NCBI GenBank assembly: GCA_013399855.1
Contig: VXAY01006162.1
Location: 760,924 to 824,923 of the forward strand
DNA: 64,000 nucleotides
Direction: 5' to 3'
DNA from: Oxyruncus cristatus
Taxonomy: Eukaryota > Chordata > Aves > Passeriformes > Cotingidae
Shown: positions 52,801 to 62,963 of the stretch, piece by piece
How positions within the stretch are numbered: the stretch's first letter is position 1
Layout: each line of letters starts with the position of its first letter
Translations under genes and position numbers: made by a program
The notes under the pieces: model-generated
What the model was told of the DNA's origin: nothing
What the model saw: the letters and a program-made list of their open reading frames with translations, nothing else
Databases searched by the model: none

Positions 52801-55800
52801 ACTAATCAGTGATTTTTTTAGCTGTCCCTCTCTCTCTGGTTGCAGCAACTGAAAATAATGCCAACACCACAGGAGTAATGACAGATCCAGGTCAAGTAAA
52901 CAAGTGCAAAATAAACTGGTTTGCAACCAGCTCATTCCCAGTACATCTTTGATCTTTCTGGCAGGAAAAGATGATGGGGAGATGAAACAAAAGGGTATTT
53001 ACCAAGTACATGCCCTTTAAAAACTTGGAAAAAGAAAAAAATCAGGCAATGTAGCTGAGCAACATCCAGGTACGTAGGGGATCCATAAGCACACACAGTG
53101 CTGGTTACCAAAACTGAGCCTGGGATTTGCATCCTGGCTGTTCTTGGAGCATCACTTGCCCAGCAAAACCAGTGGCAGCATTAACAGCACAATGGCAGGG
53201 TCCTGACAGATCCTCCTCTGTTACCTGCACGTGGCACAGCTCAAGCCAAAGGCCCAATTTTAGATCTGATCCATGCTCAGAAAAATAACAGAAGGAGAAC
53301 TCAGACTCTAGTGCAACAAGCACAGGAGTAGCAGTAATGGAAAAAAAGCCCTGAAAATAATCCAAGGGATTTTAAGGGAAGTAGCAAATGGGTCACAGTT
53401 TGACTGTGCATTGATGGCTTACATTTACTTCGAGCATTATCTTCCCTAACAAAAATCCAGACATACAGAGGTCAGAAGAAGGGGAAAATGCTGCAGCTGC
53501 CTGGTATATGTTGGACTGGTGCCTTTATTCTTGGAGTTCAACACATGCTTTCAAAAGATGCCAGTTTTCCACCAAAGTATAGTTTTGCAGTTCTTACTTG
53601 GATCTGCTTGCTTTGGCTTCATGGTCCCTCGTTTTGGAATCCACTGGCTGTATTTGGGATTCCGAGGTGTGGTTTTTCTAGAATAAACTTTCACTGGCTG
53701 AGACACTTTTGGAGGTTCTTGAAAGATGTTTTCTTTGTATTCTTGTTCCTTAGGAGCAGATGTGAAACAGATGGAGAACAGGTATGAGAAGGGAAAGACT
53801 GAGAGAACAGAGTTTGGCCATCAGAGCTTAAACGTCTTTTGAAACTTTAGAATGAGAACTTGGACATATTGCACTGGATTCTCCAGAAAGCCAGAATTCA
53901 CCAAATGCAGGTCAGGGTTCAAATAAAGGTTAAATCTCACTATTGCATAACTTCAGCTCTTCTGCAGCACTTAGCACTACAAAGTCACTACTTTAGTAGT
54001 ACACAGTGCTGTAACTGTGACAAGTGACAAGGAGTTTTGGTACCCAAAAGTGCCTGCACAGATCATCCAGACAAATTTGAAAAAGGAAAAAACCAACCAA
54101 ACAAAACCCAGCCAACAGTGCCCACAGTGCATCACCTACAATTTCCCTGAGGACTTCTCTGAGCTTGCAAAGTCTAAGCCTCTCCCTGGCTTCATAAATC
54201 CTTAGTTCATCTTCATAAGCTTTATTGACCATCTAGAAAATAAAAACAGAAGGACTTGTCAGAGGAAATAATCAGTCCATACAACCACCTCATTAACTTG
54301 TTTGCTGCTTGGGTCAAAGCAGCTTCTTCCACTTTAAACTCTTTTTTTTTTTTTTGCAAAATGTGGGGTTTAAAGTCTCTTCCTCAGCAGGTACAGATAC
54401 AACAGCACGTGATTACTAAAGGAGGCCAGATCCTCCATTAAGTAAGAGCATTTTTCATGGGTTTAGCATAACTGTTGGTAAGAATTACCACAAAGTCTAA
54501 CCTAGAAATTACCTTTGCTTTTCTTGTTCTTTCGTCCCTTTCTTTTTGCAGCTGGCAGCGGATTGTCTTTATATGTTCATTACCACAAAGTTTATCTTCC
54601 TGATGCTGATACGAATGTGAGGGTGGAGAAAGGGATCGTGGCCTGCTTGGGTACCTTGGAGCTAATTTGAGACAAAAAAAAAAGCAGGGAGGTGTATTGT
54701 GACCAGGCCCTCGTTTCAGAACCACAGTCCTGGGGGCTCGTATTCTGTCCCTTCCCCTCCTTTTAGTACATTTTTTACTGTTCCATTTTTTACTGCAGCT
54801 GTGTTTGCCTTGTATGTTTGGTACAGTTTTACCACAGCTATTTAAGTGTTAAATAGGAACTTAGTTGTAATTCTGTTACTGTTGCTCAGGTTTGGATCAG
54901 AGACAAAATATACGTGAACTAACAATACAAAACGTAGCAATTAACTCTGAGTAATTCAGTGTATCAGCTTCACATGGAAAGGGGTTTTTTTATATTCTTC
55001 TCCATCCCAATACTGGACTGGCATCAGAATGGTTACCTCTGCCAGCTGTCCTGTGGCCATAGTCCATGACACTGTCACTGTGCTGGGACAGGTTGTCTTC
55101 GTCTGGCAGCTCTTCTCTGCTGCGCTCACCCAAAGCTCTCTTTAACATCTAAGGGAGAGATTTTTTGGGGGGTGAGGGAGGGAGGGAGACAGGTTCAACA
55201 GCCAGCTCTAAGTTTTTTGAATGAACTAAAGCCAGTGTTAGCTGTGGCTTTTCGTTTCATGGATGTTAAATTCATATTCCTGTTCTCTCCCCTGTCACGT
55301 CTAAAGCCAGGGATTTCACTCACTAAATCCAGTTCGTTGAGCCTGCGGGACAGTTTCTCTGATGCTTCATGAAGCTCTTGCTCAGGCAGCTTCTTCTTTG
55401 CTGGTCCCTGGGAAAGGGAATCTTCAAATGAATCTGTGGTAGAATTTTCGTATCTGCTAAAGCAGAAAACAGGTTTCATTTCTGTCCTAAAAACTTGAAG
55501 AGAAGCATTAGCTCACACAATTCCCACTCACTTTTTGCATAAGCATATTTTTATAGGATTAAGTAGAAGCTGAATGTGTAAGTGCCTATAACTATATTTA
55601 AGAACGTGAATATATGTCAGGAGAAACGGGAAATCTTTCTATTAACATTAATCTTTCACTGTCACACTGCCAAGGAAGAAGAGATCTTATTTAAAAAGGA
55701 GAGTGAAGCTGGATGGCCGTGGAAATTAAAGTGCTAGTGTGGTTCAGGACTAAAACACTGAACTTGCCTTGGTGTTCCAGGCAGGTACCGGGATTCAGGT

Positions 55801-58800
55801 CTTGGAGTTTGTGTTAATTGTTCAACATGTAGTGAGAATTTTTCATCTGAAGAGGAAACAGATGTAGAAGGCTCAGGTACCAGAGAAACCTAGGAAAATT
55901 AGTAAATTGAGATTTTAGTAAGATCTTACAGATCACGTGAGTAGAGACATGCTACAACAGCTTTTATAGAATCATCTCAAACCCTGTGGATACAGACACA
56001 TAAAAATAGCTGTATTTCCAGGTCCCTGACTGAAGATAGTGTGCTTTAGAGAAATAATGTTTAAAGCAATAGAGCAGCAAAAATGTCGACTATCAGTTCA
56101 AGAATCATCTACAGCTCAGCCAGTGAACCAGAACAAGGTCTAGGTTAAGTGGTGAGTACCCCTCCTGAGCCTGGGACTGATGCCAGGCAGTGGAAATAAG
56201 CTGAATTTCACTGAGTACAGACTGAGCTGCAACTCACAGAGAGCCAAAAGAGAACACTTGTGTCCTTGTGCCACTCAGTTACACTGGGTTGGTACTGCCT
56301 GGTAACTTCTCTGTTCAAACAGGAGTAATTTGGGGTTGCCAGGCATGGACTTGCACAGACACCAACAGAAAACAAGTTTCAGAGACAATGCTTTAAACAG
56401 ATAATGCAGGAGTAAAAGCTGTTGAAACTATAGGAAGAAGTGGAGTCTGTGAGTACCTCTTGTGGCTGCAGAAGGCAAAAATAGTGTTTCCAGAGCAAGA
56501 AATTTCCTATACAGACTCATTTCTATGGGCACAGAATGGCATCTGCTGATCAATTTGTGGGCTTTGCATTATTTGTTTTTTTGAAAAGCAAAGGACAAAG
56601 CAATAACATGAAACAATATAATCAGGCAGTACAGTGGTTTTTAGAAGAGAGTAGATCTAAGTTTTATTGGAGGTTGAACAACCCCAAAATTCTTACTAAT
56701 TTAGAATGCTGATACACTTCAGAGAAAGGATGTGACTGTACTCTTGTGTTTTGTATATTTTTGATTAAAAGGCAAGATAACTAGTGACTGGTTAGTTGTG
56801 ATAAATTAGAACTCTCTGGGTGCTGGCTCGTGCACTTTTGTGGAGCAAACAGCTCCAAAAAGAGCTAAGAACTGATGTGACTTACAAACTGTAGACAGGC
56901 AATAGTCTATCAACACTGATTGTATATTGAGGAAAGCAAGACTAAAGCAGGTTTGAAACAAGCCCAGAACTGCCACAAGATATCAGGAGAATTAAGCAGG
57001 AATCCCAAAATATTTGAATGAGCTTCCATAACTCAAGATGCAGCATGTACCTTTATCATGTTGTCCTCAGCAGCACCTGATCCCACCTTGGCTCCCACTG
57101 CAGCAGCAGGTGACAGGTAAGTGTGAGGTGATGCTTCAGCCTGCACTGTGCCCTCTGATGTGGGGAACAAGGTAAAACAAGGTGTGAGCCACGGCCTTTG
57201 CATCCAAAGAGAGATTCAGAGAGATACTCAAAGAGAAGAGAAAGACAAAGCAACGGTGGTGACACAGTTGTGACATCCATTTTGGTAATCCCTCCAGTCC
57301 TCAGTGCTCGGTGTCATGGCAGCGCTATGGAAACTGGAAAGGTAAGCAGTGTTTCCCAGGCAACAGAGAAAATGAGCACTGAAAAAAACAGCTTCTAAAG
57401 CTTTTCTACAACAGCAGTTCATGTGTTGTTGTTTTTTTTTTTTGTTTTTTTTTTGTTAGAGTTGAAACTGGCTTGTTTGGTCCATGTTTCCCTGCTCAGA
57501 ATAAGCTCAGCCATGGGAGTTATCTGCTGGAAGAGATTTCTGTAGTGCAGGCCCATCTTAACGGGATTAACTAAGAAAGGAGTTGAACTGAGGACATGGA
57601 TTACTTTTTTCCAGCACAGGGAAAAGATTAAAAGTAACCTATTTTTGTTTCTCTATAAAACAGAGATAGAAATATGAACTTGTGGCTGCAATGCACTAGT
57701 AGTTTCAAAACCACGTTTCTTGTGGTGCCAGTAAAAATAAATGCAATGTTTGATACTTAAGAGTTCCCCTATAGGAAGCAACATTTTCTCTCACCAGGGA
57801 TCTTTCTTGACAGAGGGAGAGTACCAGAAACATCATCAGATTCTTCAGTAGGTGACTTTTCAAGCTGAAATAAAAAGCAACATGTGTTCTATAAATGCTC
57901 AGGAGAGTGCTGACAGGACGGTCATACGTTAGGTTTGTCCACAAATGGAAACCAATGCTGATTTTATAGAAGATAAAAATCACCATAATTATTTTGTTTG
58001 CTACATTGGATAGACAAAAATCACTATAAGTATTTTGTTTGCAATATTCCCAACTGTGCAGTCACATTGATTATGGGGATGTGTATGCATATGTGTATAT
58101 AATAAACACACCCCTCAAATTAAATTCCTCTCTGGACACTTAGTGAAGAATGAATCCACAATCCAAAATTCCTTGAACTGAGATAAACCCTGACAGACTC
58201 AGAAGTGTTCTTCAGAGGCCAACTACTCCAATTCTGCAAGTGAACTAGGTTTTAAAATTAAAGCAGTACTGGTTCCTTAAAAAAAATAAAAAAAAAAAAA
58301 TCAAAGGACAGGTTTTTCCTTACAGAAGGAATTTTCACTCCCTGACTGCTTGCCAAAGCTGCTGCCTGTCTGTCTGAGCTGTGGTAATCTCTCCATCCAG
58401 GGTGTGAAGGCTGGAAGGGGGGCAGCAGAGGAATGGCTTGCTGGATGGGCTCCCCCAGTTTTGTGGCACTGGCACTCAAACCCTCTCTGTGAGGCTCAGC
58501 AGCATGAAGAGACTCCATCCATCCTGAAGAGACAAACACACAGAACTGAAGTGTCATCTGTGAAAGCAGAACATGGGTTTGTGTATCGTCTATAAATTTT
58601 AAGAAGTATCTAAATATCTAATGTTAGCTGCCATCTTGGATGGCATAGGACAGGACTGTAACATTTCTATGCCTTGAGAACATGATTTGGGATCTGAGGA
58701 TCTTCCACGAGGACTTTTTACTTTCAGTATTTTTCTTATTGAACCACAAAAGAAAAAAAAAACACCAAAACCTCAAACCACAATTTAAAAAATCCTGGCT

Positions 58801-61800
58801 GAATCCAAATCCCAGCTAAGCAGAAATACCCCAGGATAATGAAACTTTGCATACTCTGGGACACTAAAATATCCTATTTCTGAAAAGAATTTATTTTAAA
58901 GCATACTTAAAGTGTTTCTATCCATTACTAAAGTTCTCCTCTGCAGTACCTCAGGTCCCTACACCCCTAAGTCAAAATCAGTCAGATGAGCTGTCAGAAC
59001 AATCAATACTCACCATCTCCCTTTTCAATCTCCCTTTCACTGTCAGAGAACTGCCTGGGCAATGTTGCAAAAGCCTCTGAGCTTTTAGATTCATCCACTC
59101 CCTTGTCCTTCTCTGCCAGTAACAGTATAGGAAACTGAAATTCTAGAAGTGGATGTTGAAAAAGATTAAATTCAGATCTATAAAGCATCTTGAGATGGAC
59201 AGTTTTCTTGTCTGCAATCCATACTATGATCAAAATAGGTCTGTTAAATTCTTACTTGTAATTCCAGTCAATGAAATCTTCATAATTCATAATATTCCTT
59301 TATGCCTCTACTTGAAGAGATTAATTACCAATAAGAATAGGAATGTTGTTATAGGAAAATAGGCAATAAGAATGAACTCCCTTCAAGTTGTCTGCACATT
59401 TTTTGTTTCAGAGCCACCGTTAATGCTTTGAAGTGGCACCCACACTCCTAACATGTCTTCTTTGAGGATGAACTTTAGTAAGTCTTTCTACAGTCCTAAA
59501 TAATTTTACACTGCAATAAATGCAACAAAATCAAGTCTTCAGAATTCTCCTACTGAACAAGATAAAATGCCTCTGGAGCAGAACTGAACTGGAAGTCAAA
59601 CAACAAACCTTTATCCAAATAATGTGGCTCAGGAGTCACGAAAAATAACATCTGGAGTACTTACTTTCAGAAATTTTAACTTCAGCAATATCAACTACAG
59701 GTATGTATTTATTGTGGGTTGGGGTTTTTTTGGTAAAATAAGAATTTTAAACAGTATTTGTCTGAAAGAAATAACTTTGAAAAAAAGAAACAAAAAAAAA
59801 AAAAGCCTAGAAGTGTTACTACAGAGTGGTCTTAAGGGTTTTTTAGTCCAAACTCACCTTCCTCTCTCCTGGAAAATGAATGAGCAGTGTCCCCAAGTCT
59901 GATTAATTCACCAGTAGATTCTGAGCCATCTGCATCACAGTTTAGAATGAAATATTCTGACTGGGACCTAAGGGGAACATAAAGCCATGAAATATTTACT
60001 CTCAAAGCCTCTGCCCCTTCAGCCCACGAGATGGAGCTGCAGAAGAGCTGTGACAGCAGACAGTGGCTGGGACAGTGTGGGACATGAGCTCTCCTTCCAC
60101 AGGACAACCCAAGGTAAGAGTGACAAACTGAATTCAGTGTCACAAAAATACAACTGTTTGGAACGGATTAAAGTTGGTAAAGCAAACTCAAGGGAAACAA
60201 AACGCCATCAGCACTCTTCCAAAAAAAGTTCTGGATCTAATTTTAGCCCTCTTGCTGCCTGACCAAAGGAGAGTTACCTCACATTCCATTTGATATGTGT
60301 AATCAGTGTGTTTCCACACTACTAAAAACTTATCTGTAGTTTCTCTACAGATACACGAAGATGGTCAATCTCTATGTCAATGCAAATATTCAGAATTGTT
60401 CTTACCCTTCAGCTGACGAGGGTATTGAATGTTCTGTAAGTTGACCAGCGCTGCCTTCCAGCTGCTCTTGAGATGCAGTTTGAATTTCATTACTGGACAG
60501 CACATTTGCCTCAGCTGTTAATCATCAAGAGGTAATTATTTTCAGGAAAACTACTTTTGGCTATGAACTAACAGCTATTATTTCCAATATCACCAAAACA
60601 GTTTAAAAGTAGTAAAGCATTACAATGACAATATCTAAATTGACATGTAATGCTCTCCCTTGGGAGGGGCACAACTTGAATGGTGAGTTTTGAAAACTTA
60701 TACCACTACCATATATCCTATTGTTCCAATTCTTAATAAACCTTCCTTCTTCCTCAAAAGAATTAAGTCCTGCACTTACAGCTAGAAAATTGGAGCCACC
60801 AACAGGGGAACAGCACTGGCAGTCTGAGGGAAGGGAAAAGCACAACGACAGGCACTGAAAATTGCTTCTGTCCTTTTCCTGCCACCCACTGTGGAACAGG
60901 ACAGGAGGGAATTGGGAATTGTCTCAGCCACCAAGGGGTCTCCCCTTTACTTCCAGGGTGCAACAGCCAGTGATGACAGTTCTTATCAGCCCTAAGATAG
61001 GGAGACCAGTGCTCAGACTGCACTAAGATGCCTCTGCAGGGCTGAACAGCTTCTCTTCCCATTTAGAATTTTCCTCAAAATAGCCCCTGCTCTGGATTTT
61101 ACACATCACTTGTCTCCCAGTAAGTAAAAGGGACATTTGCTCGTTGTTCCAATTAAAGCCAATGTTTCCCTCCCTGAATCCTAATCCTAAGTCATTTGAC
61201 TGACAGGTTGAAAAGCAGCTAACAGAGGATGAATTGTCTAGAGTAGGTTTCTGCCACAAGAATGAGGCAGAAAGATTATGTACTCCAATTCTTGCCTTTT
61301 AACAAGTTTTGGGGGAAATTATTTTGTTATTACTTATGAAAATAAGGAACGCAAACACTCAGTTTGGCCACTGAAATTTCCTCCCTCGTGGTCAGTTTGT
61401 CTTTCTCCTTTTCTGCACTGTCAAGGTTGTAAATAAGGGGAAAACACTGAATAAATCTTTGCTACATTGGAAACACTTTGGGTTTACATCTGTCTGCTCA
61501 CCTCCAGTGTGAGAAGAAGATTCACTGGCTTCTGTCAGATACTCTAACAAACCATCAAATATTTCGAGGAGGTTTTTGATAGATTCCCTCTCTCCTTTCA
61601 CAATGTTCTCACCTGAAGAGAAGGTCATGACGCATATTAATAATTAGTACTTCACAGAGGAAAAATTCTCAGTTTTCTGGAGGAGAGTGCTTGGGAATTC
61701 TCGTGAAAGTGTCAGCTCAGAAGACAACTGATCACTTGTTTATGGCTACACCTGTAAGCTTAAGGTATCTTTTAGCATCCTAAATTTGCATATCTTCAGT

Positions 61801-62963
61801 TGTAACAAGTAAAAGTTTATTGTTGCAATAACTGCTTCCACGCGCAAGAAAAACATTCAGGGATATTTTCAGGGATAGTTAGTATTTAATACTTTTCTTA
61901 TGCAAACTATAGCATGAACCCAGTCTCTGGAGTGGCAGCAGGGCTGCAAACACCAGCCACACTGTCCAGGCACCGAAGCAGAGATACTTCATATCAAGCA
62001 GTTGTGGTTCTTGGCAGGTTGCGTTATGTGAGGCTGTACGTGAGTGCTCAGTGAAAGCCACTGTCTGTGTACAGAAAGCCATTATCTGGGTACAAAGGAC
62101 AGGCACAGCAGTTCAAATCAACTCGGAAAAATGCACTAACAAGTTTGGAATTCAAGGCTCATGTCTTGAAAGTCAGTCTCCAAGCATGAGCAAGTAATAT
62201 ATTCCAGGTAACACTTCAGCAGCCCAGTGAAGTATGACTGACTTAACTTTAACATTTCTCCCTCTTATTTATTCTCTGCTTGCTGTTTCAATTTATAACC
62301 TGATGTCCAAGGCAAGGGTTCAGTGTTCTGATGACACTCACTGTGGGACAAAGACCTTCACGCAGGTATGAAAGTGTGCTGTATAATATATGGTTCTTAT
62401 AAATTATTCCAATTAAACCACACAGATACTCAGCTGGTGTTTGTCTCATTAAAACAAATAACTTACCAGTGATGTGAGACAAGCTGACCTGCAAATAGTC
62501 CAGGGCCAGGGAATCTATTACTGCTTGTACATTATGTGCATCATCCTCTTGGCTCCTGGGAGTAGCTATGAAATCTACTCAAAAGAAATAATAGATTTTA
62601 GGCTATGCAAATGGCCGGCTTATTGCAGGTACTGTAATTAAACTACTGTAACTTCTGCTTACAAATTAGTACTTTTTCAGTACCTTGTACTTGGTGAAAA
62701 GCCCCAATATCACACGGTTGGTTATATGAAATTTTTCATAAATACTAAGCACAAACTTTTTCAATTTTTTTTTTTTTTCATTACAGAATACACAGAGGCA
62801 AAAAATAAAAATATTGAAAAATTATCATTCCTACCTGGTACTTTCTCTCCTAAGATTGACTCATAAAGACGAACAAACACGTCAGCACCACATTCTGAGA
62901 GATGCTTTATGTGCTGGTTTATGTGACAGCTCCTTAAAAGATCATTGGCAACACCAACCCAAT
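49670..62963 (-). CDS. CEP95: CEP95 (CCDC45), centrosomal protein of 95 kDa; 21 exons, first exon outside window
   Basis: CEP95 localises to centrosomes and spindle poles; its molecular function is not well defined. Twenty-one exons chain in phase on the - strand for 2612 coding bases, about 870 codons, against about 821 residues for human as I recall. Visible order: N-terminal calponin-homology-like domain of the NN-CH group (exons at 62.8-61.5 kb; [64 protein letters not shown]); a long polar Ser/Glu-rich middle (60.5-55.0 kb); then basic, charged helical segments likely to form coiled coils (54.6-49.7 kb; [40 protein letters not shown]). The first visible exon starts inside a codon, so the ATG exon lies above 64000. 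The convergent placement with SMURF2 fits the human locus. All introns are GT-AG except one GC-AG (donor at 55766-55767). Middle-exon assignment rests on phase and splice sites more than recalled homology. Confidence 0.93.
49919..49990 (-). CDS. CEP95: CEP95 exon 21 (coiled coil)
   Basis: This 24-codon phase-0 exon (acceptor TTATGCTTAG, donor GTAAGT) encodes [24 protein letters not shown]. Confidence 0.93.
50084..50230 (-). CDS. CEP95: CEP95 exon 20 (coiled coil)
   Basis: Phase-0 exon of 49 codons (acceptor TTGCTGGCAG, donor GTAAAG). It encodes [49 protein letters not shown], with clear heptad-like charge patterning. Confidence 0.93.
51214..51366 (-). CDS. CEP95: CEP95 exon 19 (coiled coil)
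   Basis: Phase-0 exon of 51 codons (acceptor CTCCTTTTAG, donor GTAAGG). It encodes [51 protein letters not shown]. Arg/Glu/Gln-rich, predicted coiled coil. Confidence 0.93.
51822..51896 (-). CDS. CEP95: CEP95 exon 18
   Basis: This 75-base phase-0 exon (acceptor AACCTCCAG, donor GTATGT) encodes [25 protein letters not shown], a helical segment. Confidence 0.92.
52342..52502 (-). CDS. CEP95: CEP95 exon 17
   Basis: The acceptor is CTTTACCTTACAG and the donor GTGAGT. It encodes [53 protein letters not shown]. Confidence 0.92.
53598..53748 (-). CDS. CEP95: CEP95 exon 16
   Basis: The acceptor is ATCTGCTCCTAAG and the donor GTAAGA. It encodes [50 protein letters not shown], a basic proline-containing linker. 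Confidence 0.9.
54140..54232 (-). CDS. CEP95: CEP95 exon 15
   Basis: The acceptor is TTTATTTTCTAG and the donor GTAGGT. It encodes [31 protein letters not shown], a charged helix. A second GT four bases downstream (GTGATG) is out of frame with the next exon. Confidence 0.9.
54513..54661 (-). CDS. CEP95: CEP95 exon 14
   Basis: The acceptor is CTCAAATTAG and donor GTAATT. It encodes [50 protein letters not shown]. The end is a highly charged helix, the start of the C-terminal coiled-coil part. Confidence 0.9.
54662..55036 (-). other. CEP95: CEP95 intron 13
   Basis: A 375-base intron with a short A run near 54674; nothing else seen. Confidence 0.8.
55037..55148 (-). CDS. CEP95: CEP95 exon 13
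   Basis: The acceptor is CTCTCCCTTAG, donor GTAACC. It encodes [37 protein letters not shown]. The pyrimidine tract includes a run of C-triplets (G-quadruplex on +). Confidence 0.9.
55167..55186 (+). other. G-quadruplex motif in CEP95 acceptor tract
   Basis: On + it reads GGGGGGTGAGGGAGGGAGGG. On the CEP95 sense strand it is the C-rich pyrimidine stretch that ends 19 bases before exon 13. Confidence 0.75.
55324..55453 (-). CDS. CEP95: CEP95 exon 12
   Basis: Acceptor TTTAGCAG, donor GTGAGT. It encodes [43 protein letters not shown]. The reading frame stays open past the donor for 43 codons, but only the GTGAGT site at 55323 joins the next exon in phase. Confidence 0.88.
55768..55889 (-). CDS. 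CEP95: CEP95 exon 11, GC donor
   Basis: The acceptor is AATTTTCCTAG. It encodes [40 protein letters not shown]. The exon ends CCAAG followed by GCAAGT, the consensus of GC-AG introns. The only nearby GT donor would put the next exon out of frame. Confidence 0.85.
55890..57050 (-). other. CEP95: CEP95 intron 10
   Basis: A 1.16 kb intron between exons 10 and 11. I see no exon, repeat or RNA gene in it. Confidence 0.8.
57051..57154 (-). CDS. CEP95: CEP95 exon 10
   Basis: The acceptor is CCCCACATCAG and the donor GTACAT. It encodes [35 protein letters not shown]. Low-complexity Ala-rich sequence; assignment rests on phase (2+102) and splice sites, so it may be alternative or lineage-specific. 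Confidence 0.72.
57795..57864 (-). CDS. CEP95: CEP95 exon 9
   Basis: Short exon after TTTTTATTTCAG, donor GTGAGA. It encodes [20 protein letters not shown] then KIP; phase 0 to 1. Confidence 0.82.
57975..58051. repeat. 41-bp tandem repeat, two imperfect copies
   Basis: AAAAATCACCATAATTATTT (57975) recurs as AAAAATCACTATAAGTATTT (58016), both followed by TGTTTGC, so the period is 41. It lies in CEP95 intron 8. Confidence 0.8.
58324..58523 (-). CDS. CEP95: CEP95 exon 8
   Basis: The acceptor is GTCTCTTCAG and the donor GTAAGG. It encodes [67 protein letters not shown], a Pro/Ser-rich linker. The 200-base exon ends in phase 0. Confidence 0.87.
59014..59142 (-). CDS. CEP95: CEP95 exon 7
   Basis: The acceptor CCACTTCTAG and donor GTGAGT give [44 protein letters not shown] second AG eight bases inside (AATTTCAG) would break the reading frame, so the first AG is chosen. 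Confidence 0.85.
59858..59967 (-). CDS. CEP95: CEP95 exon 6
   Basis: The acceptor is GTTCCCCTTAG and the donor GTGAGT. It encodes [36 protein letters not shown]. The phase 1+108+1 fits exons 5 and 7. Confidence 0.85.
60406..60514 (-). CDS. CEP95: CEP95 exon 5
   Basis: Flanked by AG acceptor (GATTAACAG) and GTAAGA donor, it encodes [20 protein letters not shown] then [16 protein letters not shown], a polar, disordered-looking segment. Accepted because length and phase (2+105+2) fit both neighbours. Confidence 0.82.
61502..61612 (-). CDS. CEP95: CEP95 exon 4 (end of CH-like domain)
   Basis: The acceptor is CCTTCTCTTCAG and the donor GTGAGC. It encodes [37 protein letters not shown]. The NIVKG...[16 protein letters not shown] stretch closes the CH-like fold and is characteristic of CEP95. 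Confidence 0.94.
62467..62574 (-). CDS. CEP95: CEP95 exon 3 (CH-like domain)
   Basis: The acceptor is TTTGAGTAG and the donor GTAAGT. It encodes [20 protein letters not shown] and [15 protein letters not shown]. The phases (2+105+1) join exons 2 and 4. Confidence 0.94.
62835..62963 (-). CDS. CEP95: CEP95 exon 2 (CH-like domain)
   Basis: On the - strand, CTTCTTAATAG precedes the exon and GTAGGA follows. It encodes [42 protein letters not shown]. This is the start of the NN-CH type calponin-homology-like domain and the most recognisable CEP95 signature. It begins two bases into a codon. Confidence 0.93.

Larger units (their letters stand above)
50231..54512 (-). other. CEP95: CEP95 introns between exons 14 and 20
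   Basis: Apart from exons 15-19 listed separately, this interval is intronic. Introns are 0.3-1.1 kb (51367-51821, 51897-52341, 52503-53597, 53749-54139 and others). A T run lies at 54344-54356. No other gene or repeat recognised. Confidence 0.85.
57155..62466 (-). other. CEP95: CEP95 introns between exons 3 and 10
   Basis: Exons 4-9 are listed separately. The rest is intronic, including 57155-57794 (T run at 57430-57455), 57865-58323 (41-bp tandem repeat), 58524-59013, 59143-59857, 59968-60405, 60515-61501 and 61613-62466. No other gene recognised. Confidence 0.8.

Noticed and set aside
55195..55323. Continuation of the CEP95 exon 12 reading frame to a stop (43 extra residues)
   Set aside because: No donor in the extension joins exon 13 in phase, while GTGAGT at 55323 does so exactly. 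The extension is intron read-through.
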